DNA from: CBDUEV01 sp965366365
GTDB taxonomy: Bacteria; Actinomycetota; Acidimicrobiia; Spongiisociales; JAENVV01
NCBI GenBank assembly: GCA_965366365.1
Contig: CBDUEV010000049.1
Location: 1 to 19,686 of the forward strand
DNA length: 19,686 bases
Direction: 5' to 3'
The notes below the pieces were generated by a model. The model was not told the origin of the DNA. It saw only the letters and a list, made by a program, of their open reading frames with translations, and did no database searches. Position numbers and translations under genes: made by a program. This document shows positions 15,749 through 19,686 of this stretch, piece after piece. Within the stretch, counting starts at the first letter, position 1; every line of letters starts with the position of its first letter.

Positions 15749-16404
15749 CAGCTACTCCCTGCGGTGGTCGTGGTCGTACTCGATGTCGTGGTCGTGCTGC
15801 CGGCCACCGTCGTGGTGGTTGTCGTCGAAGGTGTCGGATCGATGATCTCTCCGACCTCCGGAACCACGACGACGCCGGTGGTGAACGTGGTGGCGTTCAC
15901 GGTCACGCTGAGGATATTGAAGCCTTGCTCGTTCAGGCTGGGGCTCATTCCCAGGCCGTCGATGCGAATCAGCCGATCCATCTCGTTGATCCCGTAGAGG
16001 TAGCCCAGGATCTCGAAATACTGGCCTTCGACGGTCATGGCGATGCTCACCTCACGGATGCCGGACTCCAGGGGCTCGGCCGGGACGGAGTAGCGGGAGT
16101 TCAACCACGTCACGCCGCTGTCCTCTGCCAGTTGGTTCAATTGAAGGATGAGGGTGTCCATCTGCGGGTCCGGAGGAACCGAGACCTGCATTTCGTCGAC
16201 TGAGTCCTGATACTCGATGAAGCGATCCTCCACCTTCTGGAGCGCATTGAGACGGCCCCGTAGGACGAGGTTCTGGTCCTGCTCGGCGACCAGGTTGTCT
16301 TCGGCGAGGACGATTCGTTCGCCGATAGGGGTCATGACCAGGAACCACCAGCCCGCCGCGATCACCACGGCGATCAGGAGTCCAAAGATGAGTCCGCGTC
16401 TCAT
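15748..16404 (-). CDS. pilO: Type IV pilus assembly protein PilO with Ser/Thr-rich tail
   Basis: The protein has 218 residues from the ATG at 16402-16404, which overlaps the pilN stop by 4 nt (ATGA) and has GGAGG just upstream. The longer open frame to 16551 starts inside pilN and is not PilO-like. It has a cytoplasmic tip, a transmembrane helix at about 4-23, a coiled coil at about 30-72, and an alpha/beta ferredoxin-like domain at about 85-175. This is the PilO layout; PilO pairs with PilN outside the membrane. Residues about 190-218 are an unusual low-complexity Thr/Ser tail that ordinary PilO lacks. The call rests on architecture and operon position. Confidence 0.85.
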   Translation of the reverse strand: MRRGLIFGLLIAVVIAAGWWFLVMTPIGERIVLAEDNLVAEQDQNLVLRGRLNALQKVEDRFIEYQDSVDEMQVSVPPDPQMDTLILQLNQLAEDSGVTWLNSRYSVPAEPLESGIREVSIAMTVEGQYFEILGYLYGINEMDRLIRIDGLGMSPSLNEQGFNILSVTVNATTFTTGVVVVPEVGEIIDPTPSTTTTTTVAGSTTTTSSTTTTTAGSS

Positions 16405-17036
16405 TCCTCCACCACCGGAACTCGTGTTATCGCTCGATCGGACAAAGCTGCTCCTGTGAGTGAACTCGATGATGTGAAGCTGACCGTTTGGATACCTTCG
16501 GTTGCGCCGAGGCTCACCGAGGGCACCCAGGCTCCGCCCACCGCGTCCCACTCGGCAGAATCGAGGGTCTTCAACCAGATGGAGGCGTCGGGATAGTCGA
16601 ATGCCTGTCCGGTCAAGGAGATCGACCCAAAGGAATTGAGGGCATCCGCCTCAGCGTCTGGAGCCGGGACGCTCCGCGTCACGGCGAGGCCCTCCAGCCA
16701 CACCCGATCGGGGATGACCCGGCCGATGTCGTTGAGAAGGCTTCCCCAGTCGATATCGACGGCAAGGACATCCTGGATCTGCGTGGCCGTGGTGTCGTAG
16801 GTTCTGCGCAGCTCCTGAGCCTCGGAGAGAGCGGCGATCTGGCCGAGAACGGCTTGGTTTTCGGCCTGCTGATCGATGACGGCCTGCTCGGCGTCTGCCG
16901 CCTGACCGAGCCGGAAAAAGGTCACGGCCGCCAGGGCGACCAGGAAGAGCGCAAAGAGAAACAGGCCGAACATGAGGCCGCGCCGACGCTGGGCTCGTTG
17001 CGCTTGTTCCGGCGGGAGCAGATTGATCGTGCGCAT
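16401..17036 (-). CDS. pilN: Type IV pilus assembly protein PilN
   Basis: The protein has 211 residues from the ATG at 17034-17036, which shares one base with the pilM stop (TGATG) and has AAGGA 8 nt upstream. The frame opens earlier, at 17060, but inside pilM. The N-terminus MRTINLLPPEQ carries the conserved INLLP motif that docks into PilM. A transmembrane helix (about 20-42), a coiled coil (about 45-75) and a PilN-type alpha/beta domain follow. In the known complex, PilN links cytoplasmic PilM to PilO in the membrane. Confidence 0.92.
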   Translation of the reverse strand: MRTINLLPPEQAQRAQRRRGLMFGLFLFALFLVALAAVTFFRLGQAADAEQAVIDQQAENQAVLGQIAALSEAQELRRTYDTTATQIQDVLAVDIDWGSLLNDIGRVIPDRVWLEGLAVTRSVPAPDAEADALNSFGSISLTGQAFDYPDASIWLKTLDSAEWDAVGGAWVPSVSLGATEGIQTVSFTSSSSLTGAALSDRAITRVPVVEE

Positions 17037-18112
17037 CAGCGAGATCCTTCCTCGCCCCACAGGGCCAGGCCGATCGCCACGGGAACCACCGGCTCGACGA
17101 GGCGAACCTGGTCATCGCCGACGCCGCTCTTCTTGGCGAGGGTGAACTTCGGTGGCTCAGCGGTCAACACCCGAACCGGCTCGAGAGCCATATTGAGGCT
17201 GTTCTTCATCCGGTTGGCGAGGTGGGGCAGCCGGGCGGCGTTTCCGCTGATCAGCAGGCGATCAATGCCCCCGTCGGAGCTCTGGCTGAGGTAGAAGTCG
17301 AGTGAGCTGCGGATCTCGTCGATGAGCAGGTCGGCCTGGCGGGTCAGTTCGGCTTGGTCGCCTTCGGTGGGCGTCCCGTCCACCGCCACGCCCACGCTTC
17401 TCTTGATCTGTTCTGCCGTGTCCCGATCGGTCTCGGAGTTCTCCATGATGACCCGGGTGAAGTCGTTTCCACCCATCGGAATGATCCGAAGGAACCGCAC
17501 GGTTCCGCCTTTGACCACGATCACCTGAGTGATGTTCGCTCCGATGTTGAGAAGTGCCTTGGCGCCGGGATCGAGGTCGAGCGCCCCTCCGGTTGCCGCT
17601 CGCACCAGGGCGAAAGCTTGCAGGTCGAAGGCCAGGGGTTTGACGCCCGCTCCGGCGCACACGCGGAGGAGTTCGTTGGCCATTTCCTTCTGGGCGGCGA
17701 TGATCAGCACCGACATCATCGCCTCTCCTTCAGGAGTGGCGAACTCTTCGATCGGCACAAAATCGAGGATGGCCTCGTCGATGGGGATCGGGATGTATTC
17801 CTGCGCTTGGAACTCGAGCGACTGCTCCAAATCGGCGACTTCCATGTGAGGGAGGGCGATTTGGCGGACGATCACCCGCTGGTTGGCCAGGCCGACCACC
17901 ACGCGCTTCTTTGGAATCTTGAATTCCTTGAAGAGCCGCAACACGGCATCGGTGACAACGGACTCATCGACGATCTCTCCGTTGGAGACGGCGCCTTCCG
18001 GCAGTGCCACCTCTCCGTATCGTTCAAGCGTCGGGAGGCCCTTGCCTCCGGATTTGACGACCGCGGCTCGCACCGCGCTCGACGCTATATCCAGACCGAC
18101 CGTAACGGCCAT
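17036..18112 (-). CDS. pilM: Type IV pilus assembly ATPase-fold protein PilM
   Basis: The protein has 358 residues. It is an actin/FtsA-fold cytoplasmic protein. N-terminal VTVGLDIASSAVRAAVV is the first nucleotide-binding strand-loop. FQAQEYIPIPIDEAILDF, LLNIGANITQVIVV and LLISGNAARLPHL are typical PilM segments. The ATG at 18110-18112 has GAGGAG 8 nt upstream. An earlier in-frame start at 18208 would lie upstream of the predicted transcription start and adds a non-homologous 32 residues. It is the first gene of the coupled pilM-N-O-P set, with its own promoter at 18199-18227. Confidence 0.95.
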   Translation of the reverse strand: MAVTVGLDIASSAVRAAVVKSGGKGLPTLERYGEVALPEGAVSNGEIVDESVVTDAVLRLFKEFKIPKKRVVVGLANQRVIVRQIALPHMEVADLEQSLEFQAQEYIPIPIDEAILDFVPIEEFATPEGEAMMSVLIIAAQKEMANELLRVCAGAGVKPLAFDLQAFALVRAATGGALDLDPGAKALLNIGANITQVIVVKGGTVRFLRIIPMGGNDFTRVIMENSETDRDTAEQIKRSVGVAVDGTPTEGDQAELTRQADLLIDEIRSSLDFYLSQSSDGGIDRLLISGNAARLPHLANRMKNSLNMALEPVRVLTAEPPKFTLAKKSGVGDDQVRLVEPVVPVAIGLALWGEEGSR

Positions 18113-18171
18113 TGTTTCTGCTCCTCGCGGCCGCCAGGCGTGGCCGCTACCCGAAACTTGTTTCACATCCG

Positions 18172-18181
18172 TGTAATTACA
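18172..18181 (-). promoter_or_regulatory. AT-rich palindrome in the pilM leader, possible operator
   Basis: TGTAATTACA is a perfect 10-bp palindrome about 10-20 nt downstream of the predicted transcription start. It is flanked by an outer inverted pair, CACAT (18164-18168) and ATGTG (18183-18187). Such AT-rich dyads are rare in this GC-rich window and the position suits a repressor site. No regulator is identified. Confidence 0.35.
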
Positions 18182-18198
18182 AATGTGTGATTCCCGGT

Positions 18199-18227
18199 AG
18201 CGTACCAACCCGCTTGGGACGATGCAA
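18199..18227 (-). promoter_or_regulatory. Promoter of the pilM operon
   Basis: On the minus strand, -35 TTGCAT (18222-18227) and -10 TACGCT (18199-18204) are separated by exactly 17 nt. The predicted start is near 18192, about 80 nt before the pilM ATG. It sits 12 nt upstream of the pilD stop in map terms and would allow pilM expression independent of pilD. Confidence 0.55.
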
Positions 18228-18238
18228 GCAACGGCAGC

Positions 18239-19015
18239 CTAAAAACTGGCTAGGTACCAGTCGATGATCGTCGCCCCGTAAACGATCCCCAGCCAGTAGC
18301 CGGTGATGAGCCACGGGCCGAAGGCGATCTTGGATCGCCGATCTGCCTTGCGAGTGGCCAGCATGGCGAGCGCCACCACGCCGCCGATGAACTGGGACAG
18401 GAATGCGCCGCTGATCACGGCGGCCCAACCCTCGTATCCGGCGAACAATCCCAGCAGGATTCCCAGCTTGACGTCCCCCATCCCGAACGCGCCGGGAACC
18501 AGCAGCGCCAGAACGAGGTATCCGGCGAAACAGGCTGCGGCTCCGAGCCCCCCTCTGGCCAGGGCTCCCCACTCTCCTTCGACCGCCGCACCGATGGTCA
18601 AAAGCACGGCACCGGCGACGATGCCGGGATAGAGGATGCGATTCGGAATCCGTTTGTGATCGAAATCCGTGAGGATGAGGACCACCGTCACCCCCACGAA
18701 CCACAGATACGCCGGCAGCGTCCACTGCGTGCCCACGAAGGCAGCCGTGAGAGCGAACAAGGCGGCGGTGGCAGCCTCGACCAACGCGTAGCGGAACGAG
18801 AAGGGCTCGCCGCACGCCCGGCATTTTCCCCTCAGGATGAACCACGAAAGCACGGGGATGTTGTCGTAGGGCTTGATCTCGGTGCCACACGCGGGACACG
18901 CCGAAGGAGGATGGACCACAGACATGCCCGCCGGGACCCGGTGGGCGACGACATTGAGAAAGGAACCGACAACCAGACCGAGCACGGCGGAGAGGGCGAT
19001 GATGAGAGTGAGCAA
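18239..19015 (-). CDS. pilD: Type IV prepilin peptidase (leader peptidase / N-methyltransferase)
   Basis: The protein has 258 residues. It is an integral membrane aspartic protease that cleaves the prepilin leader after Gly and methylates the new N-terminus. The N-terminal segment has GSFLNVVAHRVP, then a zinc-binding cytoplasmic domain with two CxxC pairs (C40/C43, C65/C68). The catalytic aspartates are D117 (LTDFDHKRIPN) and D181 (GMGDVK), and several transmembrane helices are present. The start is TTG at 19013-19015, supported by GGAGG 8 nt upstream (19024-19028). It lies 137 nt after the prepilin gene, its obvious substrate. Confidence 0.95.
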   Translation of the reverse strand: MLTLIIALSAVLGLVVGSFLNVVAHRVPAGMSVVHPPSACPACGTEIKPYDNIPVLSWFILRGKCRACGEPFSFRYALVEAATAALFALTAAFVGTQWTLPAYLWFVGVTVVLILTDFDHKRIPNRILYPGIVAGAVLLTIGAAVEGEWGALARGGLGAAACFAGYLVLALLVPGAFGMGDVKLGILLGLFAGYEGWAAVISGAFLSQFIGGVVALAMLATRKADRRSKIAFGPWLITGYWLGIVYGATIIDWYLASF

Positions 19016-19023
19016 AGAAAGAA

Positions 19024-19028
19024 CCTCC
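19024..19028 (-). promoter_or_regulatory. Ribosome binding site fixing the TTG start of pilD
   Basis: GGAGG on the minus strand lies 8 nt before TTG 19015. No ATG or GTG in frame is better placed, so the rare TTG is the likely start. Confidence 0.75.
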
Positions 19029-19103
19029 GAATCCGCCGGGCCGCCAGGTTACCGCCGGTGAGCCGGGAATCATCGTATGCGGGGCCGAGACGCGCCGATG
19101 AGA

Positions 19104-19122
19104 AATCGCCTCTCCCGCGATT
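19104..19122 (-). terminator. Possible attenuating hairpin between pilin and pilD
   Basis: On the minus strand, AATCGC pairs with GCGATT around a 7-nt loop, followed by TCTC. It is about 30 nt after the pilin stop. There is no real U-tract, so it may act as a partial terminator or an mRNA-end stabiliser that makes pilin more abundant than PilD. Confidence 0.3.
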
Positions 19123-19152
19123 CCCCATCCTGTTGGCGTGCGTTCCGGTCGC

Positions 19153-19626
19153 CTACCAGCCGTTCTGGCAGTCGGCGAAGCCTGCAAACGTGGCCGCCGG
19201 AGCCGAGCCGTAGTAGGTGCCTGCCAGAGAGCCGGAGCCCTCATCCCAGAGACAGAACCATGTTGACGACTTGCTTTCCGCCACGAAGAGCACGGCTTGG
19301 TCGGCTACCGCGTCCTGGTTGGCGAAGACGAGGTATCCGATCTCGTCGGGACCGGGGGCCCCGTTGTTCACGAATGTCGCCCCTGCTGTCACCTTCGCCA
19401 GGTCGAGAGCGGCGAACGAGTAGTCCGACGTCTCGTCGGCGTAAAAGACCTTCGCCGCCGAAAGCGCGTTGCGCAGATCCACCTGAGCCGCCCTGTCCTG
19501 TGCGCGGGTTCGCGCTCCGAGGAACGTGGGGATGGCGATGGCGATCAATATGGCAATGATGAGGACGACCACCATCAACTCCACCAGGGTGAACCCGTCG
19601 TCGGTTCGTGTGAGTCGATTTCGCAT
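19153..19626 (-). CDS. Type IV major prepilin (PilA-like)
   Basis: The protein has 157 residues from the ATG at 19624-19626. A positively charged leader of 11 residues ends in Gly11, cut before Phe12. The class III signal GFTLVELMVVVLIIAILIAI follows, with Glu16 (position 5 of the mature protein), and a long hydrophobic helix serves assembly. The globular domain (about 60-157) holds only two cysteines, C125 and C153, likely forming a C-terminal disulfide. Mature length is 146 residues, in the range of small monoderm pilins. An in-frame GTG at 19635 is rejected because it overlaps the Shine-Dalgarno. PilD lies immediately downstream. A pseudopilin role is possible, but the strong ribosome site suggests an abundant subunit. 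Confidence 0.93.
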   Translation of the reverse strand: MRNRLTRTDDGFTLVELMVVVLIIAILIAIAIPTFLGARTRAQDRAAQVDLRNALSAAKVFYADETSDYSFAALDLAKVTAGATFVNNGAPGPDEIGYLVFANQDAVADQAVLFVAESKSSTWFCLWDEGSGSLAGTYYGSAPAATFAGFADCQNGW

Positions 19627-19631
19627 GTGTG

Positions 19632-19642
19632 TCACCTCCTTT
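19632..19642 (-). promoter_or_regulatory. Near-perfect Shine-Dalgarno of the prepilin gene
   Basis: AAAGGAGGTGA on the minus strand is an 11-nt complement of the standard 16S rRNA 3' tail. AGGAGG ends 8 nt before ATG 19626. It decides the start codon and predicts strong translation. Confidence 0.85.
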
Positions 19643-19668
19643 CCAGCGTTCGAGGTACCAAGCAGAGA

Positions 19669-19686
19669 GGGGGGGGGGGGGGGGGG
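19669..19686. other. Run of 18 G at the window end, probable artefact
   Basis: The window ends in 18 consecutive G, about 43 nt upstream of the pilin start. Such a run at a contig end is typical of no-signal poly-G reads. A genuine homopolymer cannot be excluded from this sequence alone. Confidence 0.7.

Noticed and set aside
15748..15835. GTC/GTG-rich stretch as a simple-sequence regulatory repeat
   Set aside because: It is in frame at the end of pilO and is explained by the Thr-rich tail.
17354..18190. 278-codon plus-strand frame opposite pilM
   Set aside because: Antisense shadow of pilM; it has no family features.
18113..18208. N-terminal extension of pilM to 18208
   Set aside because: It starts upstream of the predicted transcription start and adds non-homologous residues; ATG 18112 has a good ribosome site.
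18177..19244. 355-codon minus-strand frame overlapping pilD and the pilin gene
   Set aside because: Arg/Pro-rich out-of-frame reading through two well-supported genes.
19627..19635. GTG at 19635 as pilin start
   Set aside because: It overlaps the Shine-Dalgarno itself; ATG 19626 has correct 8-nt spacing and gives a usual 11-residue leader.

Overview
The window is a GC-rich, gene-dense stretch of bacterial chromosome. It probably comes from a monoderm actinobacterium, perhaps an Acidimicrobiia-like lineage. That assignment is inference from the high GC, the TANNNT -10 boxes, the linkage of aroC-aroB-efp-nusB to type IV pilus genes, and a very large class III cyclase-ATPase-TPR protein. No rRNA, tRNA, CRISPR array, phage or IS element is visible. 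Both ends look like contig edges: the left edge lies in a 60-bp tandem repeat and the right edge is a run of 18 G.

Left third (1-5957, + strand): the 3' part of one giant gene, with at least 1984 codons visible and its start outside the window. It begins with about 425 residues dominated by the five-residue repeat PLASI (35 exact copies). These repeat blocks are interrupted by spacers that each carry a cysteine pair. Then come a beta-sandwich region, a PPC-like domain, a clan-CD (gingipain/C25-like) cysteine peptidase, Ig-like and PKD-like domains, and a C-terminal beta module. It looks like a secreted or surface protein. The repeat array, readable as a pentapeptide beta-helix with Ala and Ile facing inward, is the most unusual item here.

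Middle (5958-12012): a 1263-residue signalling protein on the + strand with two cyclase domains, a STAND-type ATPase and TPRs. It converges with a metallo-beta-lactamase-fold hydrolase on the - strand, leaving 7 bp between them. That gene is divergent from an LtrA-family membrane protein on the + strand. The two cyclase domains have complementary catalytic residues, as in the pseudoheterodimeric animal soluble adenylyl cyclase.

Right part (12009-19626, all - strand): reading in the direction of transcription, a major prepilin, prepilin peptidase (pilD), pilM, pilN, pilO, a pilP/gspC-like inner-membrane protein, aroC, aroB, efp and nusB. The pilM-N-O-P starts and stops overlap by 1-4 nt, so they are translationally coupled. 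PilD would process the prepilin, and PilM-N-O-P would form the membrane alignment/motor platform. No secretin, pilB, pilC or pilT is in the window. AroB and AroC catalyse the second and last steps of the shikimate pathway. EF-P and NusB are translation and transcription housekeeping factors. A TTGCAT-N17-TACGCT promoter, followed by an AT-rich palindrome, sits in front of pilM.

No gene-free stretch is longer than 145 bp.
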